A stretch of 41,453 bases of DNA from Candidatus Brocadia carolinensis (lineage in GTDB: Bacteria > Planctomycetota > Brocadiia > Brocadiales > Brocadiaceae): assembly GCA_002009475.1 (NCBI GenBank), contig AYTS01000059.1, forward strand, positions 1 through 41,453, in the 5' to 3' direction. Of the stretch, positions 17,817 to 27,510 are shown piece after piece. The position numbers and the translations under genes are program-made. A model generated the notes under the pieces. It made no database searches, was not told the DNA's origin, and was given only the letters and a program-made list of their open reading frames with translations. Each line of letters opens with the position of its first letter. Position 1 is the first letter of the stretch.

Positions 17817-19398
17817 ATGAGATGTTGTCTTTTCAGTCCTTTCATATGCTGTATTTTTGTAATGTTTTCTCTTATAGTTCCTTTGGGATGTCGTAATATC
17901 ACGGTTCAACATGGCAATCAGATGGTGCCTTCCTCCGGAGAGCGATCTCTGGACATGCATGAAAGGGCATATTCCTATTTTTGTGCCGGATATTTTTCCA
18001 TGTTGGAAAGAGATTGGGAAAATGCAGTTAACAACTTCGAAAATGCCATCCAGTGGGACCACTCCTCAGAAAAAATTATTCAACATTTAGCGACATGTTA
18101 TTTCCAGTTAGGCAAGAACGAAAAGGCGATTTATTACATGGAAAAATTGGCTGAAATTAAGCCTGATGAATTTAGTGTGCGTTATACCCTAGCCACTCTG
18201 TATGAGTCCGTTGGAAAATCAAAGGAGGCTATCCGAGAATACGAATATGCCCGCCGGTGTAAGACAACAAAGCTGGACGACATATTTCTGGCCGATGTTC
18301 TCTATCGGCTTGCCAATCTGTATATTAATGAAGGCAGGATGGATACTGGCATAGCCTGCTACCAGAGTATGTTTGATATGAAACTAGTCACTGATCCCGT
18401 GAAGATCTATTACGAGATTGGACAAAAATATTTTGAAAAAAATGATATTAAAAAAAGCCCTGGAATATTTCCTGAAAGCAAAAAAGGCTGACCCAAAATT
18501 AGGTTTTACCAGTTTTTACCTCACCCTTTGCTATGATGTACTCAAGGACTATGACAATGCCATTAAAGAGGCACTAGTTTTTTTAGAAAAAGAACCAGAA
18601 AACTGGGCTATGCATCTTGCCTTATCAGAAATATACGAAAAAACAAAAAATGAATCAGGAAGAAATGAGGAATTGAAAAAAACCCAGGAAATCCTGAAAA
18701 AGAATATAGATGCCGGCACCACAAATACGAAAGAATACTTTCTTTTATGTCAACTTTATAAAAATCAACACAAGATTGATAAAGCAATTTCAGTCATTGA
18801 GAGTATGAAGTTACTCTCTTTGGATAAAGAAACACTGCGAGATGCGCACTTTCTGCTGGCTAATCTTTATTATGACAATCAAAAATTTGACAGGACCGAA
18901 GAAGAATTACGGATGACCCTAAAACTTGATCCTGATTTTCACGAGGCAAATAATTTTTTGGGCTACTTATTTGCAGAGAACAATAAGAATCTAGACGAAG
19001 CAATACAGCTTATCAACAGGGCATTAAAAGCTCAGCCAACAAATGGGGCATATCTTGATAGTCTCGGTTGGGCATATTATAAAAAGGCACAGTTGGAAGG
19101 AAGAACCGATCATCTTGTTACCGCCCTTAAGAATTTATCAGAAGCTGTTCAACACTCGGAAGAACCTGATATTTATGACCATATGGGAGAGGTGTATTAT
19201 AGTTTAGGATATTGGAATGAAGCTATTGCAGCATGGGAAAAAGCGCATGCTTTATATACTCAGATGCTCAATAATGACACAAAAAGGAAGCAGATTGAAG
19301 CAAAATTGGAAAAAATAAAAAAATTAATTTCAGTGGAAGAAAGCGACTCAAGGGTTATGAAACAACGTATGAAGGTTGAAACTATTTTTCAACCGTAA
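17817..19398 (+). CDS. TPR-repeat protein, exported or lipid-anchored, frame broken in an A7 run
   Basis: The frame starts with a hydrophobic leader (ICCIFVMFSLIVPLGC) whose Cys at about 25 could be a lipobox, although Pro at -3 is unusual. Many tetratricopeptide repeats follow, for example NAVNNFENAIQWDHSSEKII, KAIYYMEKLAEIKPDEF, DEAIQLINRALKAQPTN and EAIAAWEKAHAL. The first frame ends at 18491 in unrelated residues; the second runs on as KKALEYFLKAKKADPKLGF. Dropping one A from 18450-18456 joins them into about 526 residues. Such proteins often scaffold assembly at the outer membrane, but no partner is evident, so the function is unknown. Confidence 0.8.
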
Positions 19399-19436
19399 TT
19401 TTTTTCTAAAAAAATCATTAGGAGTGATAAAAAAAA

Positions 19437-20194
19437 TTGGCCGGACATTCACATTGGGCTAGTATAAAGCATAAAAAAAGGCGCTGCTGATGCAAAGAAA
19501 GGTAAGGTATTTTCCAAAGTGGCGCGCATGATTACTGTTGCTGCCAGAAGGGGTGGCCCCGACCCTGATATGAATCCCAAGTTGCAGCTTGCTATAAGCA
19601 AAGCCCGCTCAGTGAATATGCCTAAAGAAAATATTGAGCGGGCCATTCAGAAAGGCACCGGAGTGGGCGGAGGAGCAGAATTGTATGAATGCATGTATGA
19701 AGGATATGGTCCCCACGGCATAGCATTGATGGTCGAGATTTTGACAGACAACAAAAACAGAACTGCACCTGAAATCAGAAAGATCTTTGAGCGCTATGGT
19801 GGAAATATGGGAGAATCTGGCTGCGTGTCCTGGATGTTCGAAAAAAAGGGATTGATTATCGTAAACGATAATCAGCTCAATGAAGATGAGTTTATGATGT
19901 TAGTCCTTGATGCGGGCGCTGAGGACTTACAAAAAAATTGGAGATATCTTTCAAGTTATCTGTCCGCAGGCAACGTTAGATATAGTAAAGAAAGCCATTG
20001 AAAATAAAAACATAAAAGTAGAAACGTCAGAGATAAGTTGGTTGCCGAAGAATAACATTGATTTAGACGAAACGACTGGCCGGAAAGTCCTGGGAATTAT
20101 GGATGCGCTTGAAGATCACGATGATGTACAAAACGTCTATTCTAATTTTAATTTGCCCCGAACACTTTTAGAAGAAATGCAATCCTCGAAATAA
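19437..20194 (+). CDS. yebC: YebC/PmpR family regulator (TACO1-like), two breaks in A7 runs
   Basis: A conserved protein of about 250 residues, known as a transcriptional regulator and, in recent work, as a factor easing translation of proline-rich stretches. The family start AGHSHWASIKHKK reads from TTG 19437, then the frame breaks at the A7 run 19473-19479; the middle part (VARMITVAARRGGPDPDMNP, SVNMPKENIERAI, YEGYGPHGIALMVE) is in the next frame; a second break at A7 19931-19937 leads to KIGDIFQVICPQATLDIV and the end at 20194. One A less at each site yields 251 residues, exactly family length. AGGAG lies 12 bases before the TTG. Confidence 0.9.
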
Positions 20195-20205
20195 ATTGAG
20201 TACCA

Positions 20206-22128
20206 TTACATCTTTCCAGAATCTTTCTTCAAATACTGCAGATTTTGTTGTGGTTGTTCTATAGGAACGACTTCAGTTTCTTTGCCGGTCCGGTGAGGCT
20301 TCTTTTCTATCTGCAACAATTCAAGAATCTGTTCTCCATCCAGGACTTCTTCCTCTTCTAAACTTTTTGCTAGAAGATTCAATTTATCCTTGTTATCGTT
20401 AAGCAATTTCTTAACCCGATCATAGCTTCCCATGATGATATTGGTAACCTCTTCATCAATAACGACTGCCGTTTTTTCGCTGTATTCCTTTTCCTGTACC
20501 AGGTCGTGTCCGAGGAAGATATTTCCCGATTGTCTGCCAAAAGTCTGCGGTCCTAATTTTCTGCTCATACCAAACCGGCAGACATAATTCCGGGCCAATT
20601 GCGACGCTTTTTCAAGATCATTTTGGGCGCCTGTTGATATTTTCCCGAGTATCAATTCTTCTGCCGCACGACCTCCCAGAAGCACACAGAGAGTATCGAG
20701 GATCTCTGGCTCAGTAGTTAAGTATTTGTCTTCCAACGGCAATTGCATCGTATAACCCAGCGCCGCTGCCCCCCTTGGTATAATTGAAACTTTATGCACC
20801 GGGTCAGTATCGGGAAGTAGTGCGGCAATTAAAGTATGTCCTGCCTCGTGAAGTGCGACCGTATTCTTTTCACTGTCGCTCATAATCCTGCTCTTCCGTT
20901 CTGGACCGGCAAGCACCCTGTCTATAGAGGACTCTAATTCAACCATGCCGACAGAACTCTTATTATATCGTGCAGCAAGGAGTGCCGCTTCGTTGATCAC
21001 ATTTGCCAGGTCAGCCCCAGAAAAGCCCGCCGTGCGTTTTGCGATCACTTTTAAGCTGACATCAGAATCTATTTTTACATTCTTGGCATGAACTGATAAG
21101 ACAGCCTCACGGCCAATTAAATCCGGTCTGTCAACGGTTACTTGGCGGTCAAAGCGTCCGGGTCGCAGCAGTGCATTGTCAAGTACATCGGGCCGGTTAG
21201 TCGCAGCAATAATAATAACTCCCTTCTGTGCATTAAAGCCATCCATCTCTGCCAGAAGCTGGTTAAGAGTTTGTTCTCGCTCGTCATGACCGCCACCAAG
21301 GCCGGTGCCACGCTGACGGCCAACACTGTCGATCTCATCAATGAAAATAATGCATGGGGCCTTTGCCTTTGCCTGCTCAAACATATCACGCACCCTTGCA
21401 GCACCCATTCCGACAAACATTTCGACAAAGTCAGAACCGCTAATCGAGAAGAATGGCACCCCAGCCTCTCCCGCAACAGCCTTAGCAAGAAGCGTCTTTC
21501 CCGTTCCTGGCGGACCAATCAGTAACACCCCTTTGGGAATTTTACCTCCCAGTTTTTGAAAGCGTTCGGGATACGAAAGAAAATCGATGATTTCTTTTAA
21601 TTCTTCTTTCGCTTCGTCACATCCTGCAACATCAACAAAAGTAGTCTTCTGTGAACCATTGTCAGAATATAACTTTATTTTTGCCTTTCCAAATGACATA
21701 AAAGGAGAGCCCATTCCTCCAACCTTCTTAAAGAGAAAGAACCACCCGAGTGCCATAATGCCAAATGGGAAAACCCACCACATCAGGATATTTTTTAAAA
21801 AATTATTCTCTGTTGCGCCTTTGAATCTGACCTTTTGTGTTTCAAGTTCATTAACCAATTCAGCATCCTGCACCGGTACGGTAACAAATGCGATTTTTTC
21901 TTCCTTGTCACCCTCAGCGGATAACTTTTTGTAATGGCCCCGAATCAGATTCTGCCCTACGGTACAATCAGATATGTAGCCATTCTTCAGATATAATCTA
22001 AACTGGCTGTAAGAGATTTCTTCTGCCTTGGGGGATAAAAACATCTGTGCCACATACATAACGGCAAGAAAGAGAAAGATATATCCGATAGAAAACCGGG
22101 ACTTCCTGGAATTGTTTTTTTTGTCCAT
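20206..22128 (-). CDS. ftsH: ATP-dependent zinc metalloprotease FtsH
   Basis: A 640-residue membrane-anchored AAA+ protease that degrades misfolded and short-lived membrane proteins. Two membrane helices (about 14-31 and 114-132) enclose a periplasmic domain. The AAA module has Walker A GPPGTGKT (205-212), Walker B IIFIDEID (260-267) and the second region of homology through [20 protein letters not shown]. The protease site is HEAGH (427-431) with the third zinc ligand Asp near 504 ([10 protein letters not shown]). The central pore motif here reads [17 protein letters not shown], with Met where the usual Phe-Val-Gly pore loop is kept. It converges with yebC, 11 bases apart. All catalytic residues are present. 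Confidence 0.96.
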   Translation of the reverse strand: MDKKNNSRKSRFSIGYIFLFLAVMYVAQMFLSPKAEEISYSQFRLYLKNGYISDCTVGQNLIRGHYKKLSAEGDKEEKIAFVTVPVQDAELVNELETQKVRFKGATENNFLKNILMWWVFPFGIMALGWFFLFKKVGGMGSPFMSFGKAKIKLYSDNGSQKTTFVDVAGCDEAKEELKEIIDFLSYPERFQKLGGKIPKGVLLIGPPGTGKTLLAKAVAGEAGVPFFSISGSDFVEMFVGMGAARVRDMFEQAKAKAPCIIFIDEIDSVGRQRGTGLGGGHDEREQTLNQLLAEMDGFNAQKGVIIIAATNRPDVLDNALLRPGRFDRQVTVDRPDLIGREAVLSVHAKNVKIDSDVSLKVIAKRTAGFSGADLANVINEAALLAARYNKSSVGMVELESSIDRVLAGPERKSRIMSDSEKNTVALHEAGHTLIAALLPDTDPVHKVSIIPRGAAALGYTMQLPLEDKYLTTEPEILDTLCVLLGGRAAEELILGKISTGAQNDLEKASQLARNYVCRFGMSRKLGPQTFGRQSGNIFLGHDLVQEKEYSEKTAVVIDEEVTNIIMGSYDRVKKLLNDNKDKLNLLAKSLEEEEVLDGEQILELLQIEKKPHRTGKETEVVPIEQPQQNLQYLKKDSGKM

Positions 22129-22255
22129 GCAGATTCGTTAAATGATTATAAAGTATTATACAAAGATTAGGTACGGCAAATGATTTTAAAAACGATTAGA
22201 GGAGATTATATTAGAAAATAAGGTTAATGTCAAAATATTTCAACTAAGATTTAGG

Positions 22256-22283
22256 TTGATAATGGGCAAAAAGGCATTATAAT
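22256..22283 (+). promoter_or_regulatory. Promoter of tRNA-Pro
   Basis: TTGATA at 22256-22261, a 16-base spacer, and a perfect TATAAT at 22278-22283, only 11 bases before the tRNA's first base. This is the most convincing promoter in the window. Confidence 0.65.
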
Positions 22284-22294
22284 AAATACTTCGT

Positions 22295-22372
22295 CGGGGT
22301 GTAGCGCAGCTTGGCTAGCGCGCTTGAATGGGGTTCAAGAGGTCGTGGGTTCAAATCCCGCCACCCCGACCA
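22295..22372 (+). tRNA. tRNA-Pro(GGG)
   Basis: Acceptor CGGGGTG pairs with CACCCCG; anticodon stem CTTGA/TCAAG encloses ATGGGGT, giving anticodon GGG; T-arm GTGGG/CCCGC encloses TTCAAAT. Discriminator A and encoded CCA are present (22369-22372). The C1-G72 end pair is typical of proline tRNAs. Confidence 0.95.
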
Positions 22373-22575
22373 CTAACATCAGAGGTCTCAGGGATTTGCC
22401 ACATCTCGTTTTTCCTCAATGGTAATCAGCCGCAAGAATCCGGAACTCATCCCTTAAGCCATCAGGGCTATGGTGTCAATAACGTCGAGTCTTTCTCATA
22501 TCTTAATGTTCCAATAGTTTTGATATTTTATAAATATCTCCCCCCTTTTTATACATCTCTTGCAAAGGTATGTCT

Positions 22576-22617
22576 GTCAAGAGTACCTCATTGTCTGAGC
22601 AATGAGGTACTCTCGAC
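22576..22617. terminator. Long perfect stem-loop downstream of ychF
   Basis: Arms 22580-22593 and 22600-22613 (AGAGTACCTCATTG / CAATGAGGTACTCT) pair perfectly over 14 bp with a 6-base loop; after one mismatch three more pairs extend it (GTC/GAC). It lies about 30 bases past the ychF stop and may end that transcript, although no T-run follows on either strand. The rest of 22373-22644 shows no gene. Confidence 0.45.
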
Positions 22618-22644
22618 ATGCAGACTCGTAGCTTCCAGAAATTT

Positions 22645-23733
22645 TTACACATTAAACCTGAAATGCATGATGTCTCCGTCTTTCACAACATATTCCTTTC
22701 CTTCAAGTCTTAAAACTCCCTTTTCTTTGACTTTTTGTTCTGAACCTATCGATATCAGATCATGATAATTGTAAGTCTCGGCACAGATAAATCCACGTTC
22801 AAAATCGGAATGAATTACGCCGGCTGCCTGGGGAGCCTTTGTTCCTTGTTTTATAGTCCATGCCTTTATCTCTTTGGGCCCTGCCGTAAAGTAGGTAATT
22901 AAGCCTAACAAGCGGTACGTTTCGCGGATCAATCTTTCAAGCCCGGATTCTTCTATTCCCATCTCCTGATAGTATGTTTTCCTCTCAGCCGGCTCCATTT
23001 GGGAGATTTCTGCTTCTATATCCCCAGAAATAACTACACAGGTAGACTTTTCTTTCGTGGAATAATTGGTGACCGTGTCTATGTATGGTTTATCCTTTTC
23101 GTAATCAAAGACATTAATGACATATAATACCGGTTTTGCAGTCAATAAATGCAGGTCGTCGATGTGTTTTCTTTCATCATCAGTCAGCGCAAACAGTCTG
23201 ATAGGTGTGTTGTTGTTTAACCCCTCACGAATTTTTTTTAACACCCCAACAGAGGCAATAATATTTTTGTCTCCCGTTTTCGTTAGCTTTTCATTTTTGA
23301 CTAATCGCTTTTCAACGGTTTCCAGATCTGCAAGCATCAGTTCCGTATTGATAATTTCAATATCCCTGATCGGATTTATTCCACCCTCTACATGAACGAT
23401 ATCACCTTTCTCAAAGCATCGCACCACATGCAAAATGGCATTAACACTCTTAATATGCCCTAAAAATTGGTTTCCCAAGCCCTCCCCCTGACTGGCACCC
23501 TTTACTAAACCTGCGATATCCACAAATTCAACGGTGGTAGGGACAATTTTATCGGTTGGGATCAGTTCTGCTATTTTATCCAGGCGGTAATCCGGGACAG
23601 CAACGATACCCACATTGGGATCGATGGTACAAAAGGGATAATTTGCCGAGGCAGCCTTGGCTGAGGTCAATGCATTAAAGATGGTGGATTTTCCTACGTT
23701 TGGTAATCCAACAATACCACAATTTAAGCCCAT
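22645..23733 (-). CDS. ychF: Ribosome-associated GTPase/ATPase YchF (OLA1 family)
   Basis: This 362-residue protein is a universally conserved Obg-like P-loop enzyme that prefers ATP and binds ribosomes. The start MGLNCGIVGLPNVGKSTIFN contains the G1 motif; ANYPFCTIDPN is the switch region, VDIAGLVKGASQGEGLGNQFL the G3 region, and YVINVFD the place of the altered G4 motif that explains ATP preference. A coiled-coil arm lies in the middle (NTELMLADLETVEKRL), and the C-terminal TGS domain has ITYFTAGPKEIKAWTI and GFICAETY. Length is standard. It reads toward tRNA-Pro and has no close co-directional partner. Confidence 0.95.
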   Translation of the reverse strand: MGLNCGIVGLPNVGKSTIFNALTSAKAASANYPFCTIDPNVGIVAVPDYRLDKIAELIPTDKIVPTTVEFVDIAGLVKGASQGEGLGNQFLGHIKSVNAILHVVRCFEKGDIVHVEGGINPIRDIEIINTELMLADLETVEKRLVKNEKLTKTGDKNIIASVGVLKKIREGLNNNTPIRLFALTDDERKHIDDLHLLTAKPVLYVINVFDYEKDKPYIDTVTNYSTKEKSTCVVISGDIEAEISQMEPAERKTYYQEMGIEESGLERLIRETYRLLGLITYFTAGPKEIKAWTIKQGTKAPQAAGVIHSDFERGFICAETYNYHDLISIGSEQKVKEKGVLRLEGKEYVVKDGDIMHFRFNV

Positions 23734-23902
23734 GTGTAAAACCCTCTCCTCTTTTTCAGAGATATAAAAAAATAAACCTAAATTCCCAAGCTATCTATGG
23801 AAATTTAGGATTTATTCATAACAAAATGATGAATATTTGAGATAAACAATAACGAGTTATACCGTAAAAAGCAATAATTCCTCGATGCCGTTTTTTAAAA
23901 GC

Positions 23903-24565
23903 TCACCGCGCGTCATTCGTGTCCGTTTTATTGGGTAGCATCTTTGCCATGGAAATAATACCGTTTTCAAGCTGTTCTCGCACGACTTTGCATGAAAGTT
24001 CTTTTCGGGTTGCAAGTTCTTCGAGGAATTCTTTGTCTGCATCATCCGTACCAATAGTCATAATTTCTATTCCCTGTATTCTTAATTCATTCGCTGCTTC
24101 AAGCGCAGCTTTTTTATCATCTGGCATTCCGTCGGTAACCAAACAAATTACTTTTTTACCAACCTTATCGGATAGATTATCTCTTGCTATTCTGATAGCA
24201 GATGCCATGTTTGTTGAACCACCGGCGGACAGGGTCTGTACGGTAATAGTAAGACTTCCCAGTTCACCCCTGGGTTCAAGCAAGTGTTCAGCGTCAGAAG
24301 CAAATTGGATGAGACCTACCGAGTATTCCATTCCAAGTGCCTCTCTGGCAAAACCTATGGCGCCCTTTTTTGCCTGCTCGATTTTATTGCCTTCCGCCAT
24401 GCTTCCTGAGCAATCGACGAGGAGATAGACATTCCTGGAAGACCGGTGTGCGGTTACGGGTTTTCCTGACGACGCCTCAAGTTTCTTTACCCAATTTTTT
24501 TGCTGATATCTTGTGAGGGTGCGATCCTTGTTCGGTGAATCAATGATAGATTTTTCTTTATCCAT
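23903..24565 (-). CDS. von Willebrand factor A domain protein (TerY-like)
   Basis: A 220-residue cytosolic VWA protein. The metal-ion-dependent adhesion site is complete: D51-x-S53-x-S55 in VDCSGSMAEG, T118 in GGSTNM and D145 in VTDGMPDD. About 40 charged residues precede the domain, and the C-terminus after about residue 190 is a short helix with CKVVREQL. The closest named relatives by pattern are TerY-like VWA proteins, which scaffold phosphorelay or stress complexes, but I see no kinase or phosphatase nearby. Its start lies 13 bases after the J-domain gene and AAAGGA precedes the ATG, so these two are one operon and probably partners. Confidence 0.8.
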   Translation of the reverse strand: MDKEKSIIDSPNKDRTLTRYQQKNWVKKLEASSGKPVTAHRSSRNVYLLVDCSGSMAEGNKIEQAKKGAIGFAREALGMEYSVGLIQFASDAEHLLEPRGELGSLTITVQTLSAGGSTNMASAIRIARDNLSDKVGKKVICLVTDGMPDDKKAALEAANELRIQGIEIMTIGTDDADKEFLEELATRKELSCKVVREQLENGIISMAKMLPNKTDTNDAR

Positions 24566-24578
24566 GTATGGTAGTCCT

Positions 24579-25782
24579 TTAACAGAAGTTTCGAATTCCC
24601 TTTAAAAAATTATATGCCCAGTTAATCTCTTTAAAGTGATCCTCCGCCAATTTTTTGATGCCACGGGTAGTTTGTTCTGCGTTATCAGGATGATAGTTAA
24701 GCGCCAACTCCCGGTAAGCCTTTTTAATTTCTTCCTCTGTGGCGGAAGGAGAAATTTCCATAATGCGGTATGCTTTCTCTTCATCAGACTCTTTCCTGTT
24801 ACCAGGGGTACCCTCTTCTTGATATTTTATGGCTAGCTCTCTCAGCTGTTGAAGGTCTCTCATAATTTCTTTTACGATGTCATGGAAATCATCCCATTTT
24901 CTGTCTGACAAGAGTGATTTTAGATTTTCTGAGATTAAACCTTCATAATCATATTCCATTTCTTTTATCAGGGGCATGCTGCTGGTCCAGTTTACTTCAA
25001 TAGCCACGACGGTATATAGCTTCATAGCAGCACGGTATTGACTATTTGCCTTTTCCAAAGACACCCTGTCTTCTTCTGCGCGTTTAATGTTTTCGGCGAT
25101 TAAATTATTCAAGCCACTAGTATCAGAGAGAAGTTCGTGTTTGTGATTATTCACAAACGCGTGAATTTCGGTCTTGAAATCTACTGGAAAAGAGACTTTC
25201 AGCTGATGAGTAATCGATTTGATAGAAGTTTCCAGCGAATATAACTCCTGAATTTTCTCAAGGTGGGTATTTATCTGACCTACAAGACAACTGGCCTTGT
25301 CCCATATTGCATCTTTCAAAGTTTCTCTGGGTTTCGCCTTTAGAATAGTTACAATAACAACAATTCCAGATATAATATATCCTATCATCATATTGGCGTG
25401 CGCCGAGAGCTTTGTTGGATTCTCGAAGGCGCCTTTTTTTATAAATTATCGTTAATATTAACCAGATCGATATTATTCCGGAGATGATACTAAACACTGT
25501 CGCCAGTTTTGCTTTTGTATACAACTCAATTTCTGATTCTTCCATCTCCCAATTTAATTTTTGTCCATCAAACTGAACTACGAGGATCCGTGATAAAGCC
25601 TCATGGGAGTTCAAATAGTGTATTTTATAGATACGAAAGAGATACAAGGTTAAAAGCGTTACACTTATGGCTACGACACACGCAGGCAAGGTTATAAGCG
25701 CTACTTGAAGTAAACCGAAAGCCAATAGTAACAGAAGCAACAGGGTAACAATGATTGCTATAAAGCCAATTAAATCCTTCAT
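24579..25782 (-). CDS. Membrane-anchored J-domain protein, frame broken in an A7 run
   Basis: Two overlapping frames are really one gene. The first (from ATG 25782) has three membrane helices (IGFIAIIVTLLLLLLLAFGL, ALITLPACVVAISVTLLTLY, VFSIISGIISIWLILTIIY) and then runs out of frame; the second gives a helix (IGYIISGIVVIVTIL), a long helical linker and a C-terminal J domain (AYRIMEISPSATEEEIKKAY, HPD, HFKEINWAYNFL). Deleting one base of T7 25434-25440 (A7 on the coding strand) joins them through YKKGAFENPTKLSAHANMM into about 400 residues. J domains stimulate DnaK-type chaperones; here it would recruit one to the inner membrane. The VWA gene follows 13 bases on. Confidence 0.8.
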
Positions 25783-25876
25783 ACTGAAAATGTCTTAAAA
25801 TTCTAGCCAATACATAAGGTTGCCGTTGCCGTAAAAGGAGGAAGTCAGGAAAAGAATATTTTGTTCTCTTTTGTGC

Positions 25877-26446
25877 TTATTTATCAACCTGTACTTGTTC
25901 GATAATGATGGGGGAAGCAGGAACGTCTTCAAATCCGGATTTGGTTATCGTAGGCTGGTTTGCAATGATGTCTACAACATTCATGCCCTCCACAACTCTG
26001 CCGAATACGCAATAACCCCAACCATTCATGGTTTTCTCCCTGTGATCGAGGAAGGTATTGTCAACGGTGTTGATGAAGAATTGAGCAGTAGCGGAGTGGG
26101 GATCCATAGTGCGCGCCATTGCCACCGTGCCACGCCGGTTTTGGAGTCCGTTAGCAGCTTCGTTAATGATTGGGTCCCGTCCAGGTTTTTCCCGCATATC
26201 AGCGGTAAAACCACCACCCTGGACCATGAAACCCTTTATCACCCGGTGAAAGATAGTGCCATTATAAAATCCATTGTTGACATAACCAAGAAAATTTTCC
26301 ACCGTTTTTGGCGCTGCTTTGGGATCGAGTTCCAGCATTATGGTGCCTTTATTGGTTTTCAAACGGACGCAAGGGTTAGACGAAGTAGCCCAAATCGGTT
26401 GTGTAATACAAAATACAATGATCAGTATACCTATAATTTTTTTCAA
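25877..26446 (-). CDS. Exported cyclophilin-type peptidyl-prolyl isomerase
   Basis: A 189-residue protein with a Sec signal peptide (MKKIIGILIIVFCITQPIWA) and a cyclophilin domain that isomerises proline bonds during periplasmic folding. The active-site region is recognisable: FHRVIKGFMVQGG with the catalytic Arg, then GTVAMARTMDPHSATAQFFIN and VFGRVVEGMNVVD. Bacterial PpiA proteins are of this form. The active-site Trp of eukaryotic cyclophilins is replaced, as usual in bacteria. No neighbour is close enough to be an operon partner; the gene lies upstream of tRNA-Met. Confidence 0.9.
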   Translation of the reverse strand: MKKIIGILIIVFCITQPIWATSSNPCVRLKTNKGTIMLELDPKAAPKTVENFLGYVNNGFYNGTIFHRVIKGFMVQGGGFTADMREKPGRDPIINEAANGLQNRRGTVAMARTMDPHSATAQFFINTVDNTFLDHREKTMNGWGYCVFGRVVEGMNVVDIIANQPTITKSGFEDVPASPIIIEQVQVDK

Positions 26447-26551
26447 GGTTACCCCTCCATTTGTAACTTAATAGATTATATAACGACACACATAAACTGA
26501 AACCATTTTTCAGGCAATGCCCACGGTATTATGCGGTTAGTTAAGAGATTT

Positions 26552-26627
26552 TGGTAGCGGTGGAGGGAATTGAACCCCCGACGCGCGGCTTATGAGTCCG
26601 CTGCTCTACCAACTGAGCTACACCGCC
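26552..26627 (-). tRNA. tRNA-Met(CAT), elongator
   Basis: Acceptor GGCGGTG/CACCGCT, D-arm GCTC/GAGC, anticodon loop CTCATAA (anticodon CAT), T-arm GGGGG/CCCTC around TTCAATT, discriminator A and encoded CCA. The anticodon stem GCGGA/GCCGC has an A-G mismatch next to the loop (positions 31:39), where the usual form has T. Initiator features (C1-A mismatch, three G-C pairs) are lacking. A CAT anticodon modified for isoleucine remains possible. Confidence 0.88.
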
Positions 26628-26696
26628 ACCTCGTAAACTCGTAAAGTTATTTTGAGATGAAGTTTTTTTGAAAGGCAAATGAAATAATTAAAATTA

Positions 26697-26923
26697 CATA
26701 GCGCAGCAAAGCCGCACCCAATTCTCCATTGTGAAAACGGGAGATTGCTTCGGGAAAGACCCTCGCAATGACACAGTCTATGCTTTGACATATGGTGCGT
26801 TGTCATTGCGAGTGAAGCGAAGCAATCTTTCTCTCATAAACAATCTGTACCTCCTGACAAGGGATAAATAGGGTTGTGAAAAAACTTACAAAAAAAGAAG
26901 TTTTTACACGGTAATACTATAAT
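26697..26923 (+). repeat. Dispersed palindromic repeat B, copy 2
   Basis: Same orientation as copy 1 and nearly the same length. It begins CATAGCGCAGCAAAGCCGCA, contains the GATTGCTTCG / CGAAGCAATC palindrome and ends TTTTTACACGGTAATACTATAAT-like. It lies between tRNA-Met and an IS4 remnant. Confidence 0.85.
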
Positions 26924-26958
26924 ACAGCAGTAGACGAAACGCAAGGATAACACCTCAA

Positions 26959-27051
26959 ATGAATATTTTCAAGGATTTTATAAAAAAAGACATTACTGAA
27001 ATCTACAGAAAAATTATAAAAGATTACCTGAATCCAACGTTGTCCGGTTAA
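26959..27051 (+). pseudogene. 30-residue gene fragment cut by an IS end
   Basis: From ATG 26959 (AAGGA about 11 bases before) a short frame encodes MNIFKDFIKKDITEIYRKII, then KDYLNPTLSG and stop at 27049-27051. The last residues PTLSG are read from the terminal repeat of the IS4 remnant, just as PALSG ends the hydrolase at 1193. This is probably the 5' piece of a gene cut off by the insertion. I do not recognise the parent protein. Confidence 0.4.
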
Positions 27052-27416
27052 GGAATTGCGTATGAACGCGCTTGTTGTTCTTTGAAATGAGAGAGACCCG
27101 ACTGTTGACAGAAGAGAGTTGATTCGTCAGTTTAAAGATTGCGGGCTTCGTTTTGTATTTTAACGCAAATCTCAAACCTTTTTCGTGCTGCCCTTTTCCT
27201 GGTAATGTTTGTGACAATAGATTGCAATAAGATGATAGACTTTGAGATGGCGTTTCCACCAGACGAAGAATGTTTCAACGTACCATCGGAGTTATAGATG
27301 GTGGTTAGTTCTTCTGCCGTGAGGTCGTAGTTGTTCTGAGGCATGCTCCTCAAGGCGATAAAAACTAATGACTTCGGGCCCCAAATACCATTACAAAACG
27401 CATGTTCGGCACTCAT
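27034..27416 (-). mobile_element. IS4-type remnant with internal deletion
   Basis: The terminal repeat is at 27034-27062. On the minus strand, frames interrupted by shifts give the transposase C-terminus: NNYDLTAEELTTIYNS, then FFVWWKRHLKV-like and KIQNEARNL ends near 27130. Just upstream, near 27340-27381, a stretch resembles the N-terminal part of copy 1 (LEEHAS at the same place as 458-1022). The N-terminal start thus sits directly against the C-terminal part, so most of the transposase has been deleted. A non-functional remnant. Confidence 0.6.
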
Positions 27417-27510
27417 TTTCCCCGGGATTGAAATTCCAAAACGTTAACTTATTTCAACTTTCAGAAATTCAACTTCCATTCCAGAAAAAATTTTTTATAC
27501 TTGGAGTATT

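Noticed and set aside
22373..22644. A structured small RNA between tRNA-Pro and ychF
   Set aside because: Apart from one stem-loop near 22580, I could not match tmRNA, RNase P, SRP or 6S features.
25871..26500. Plus-strand frame of 209 codons opposite the cyclophilin gene
   Set aside because: It mirrors the cyclophilin gene, which has clear signal peptide and active-site motifs; the plus frame has no ribosome site or motif.
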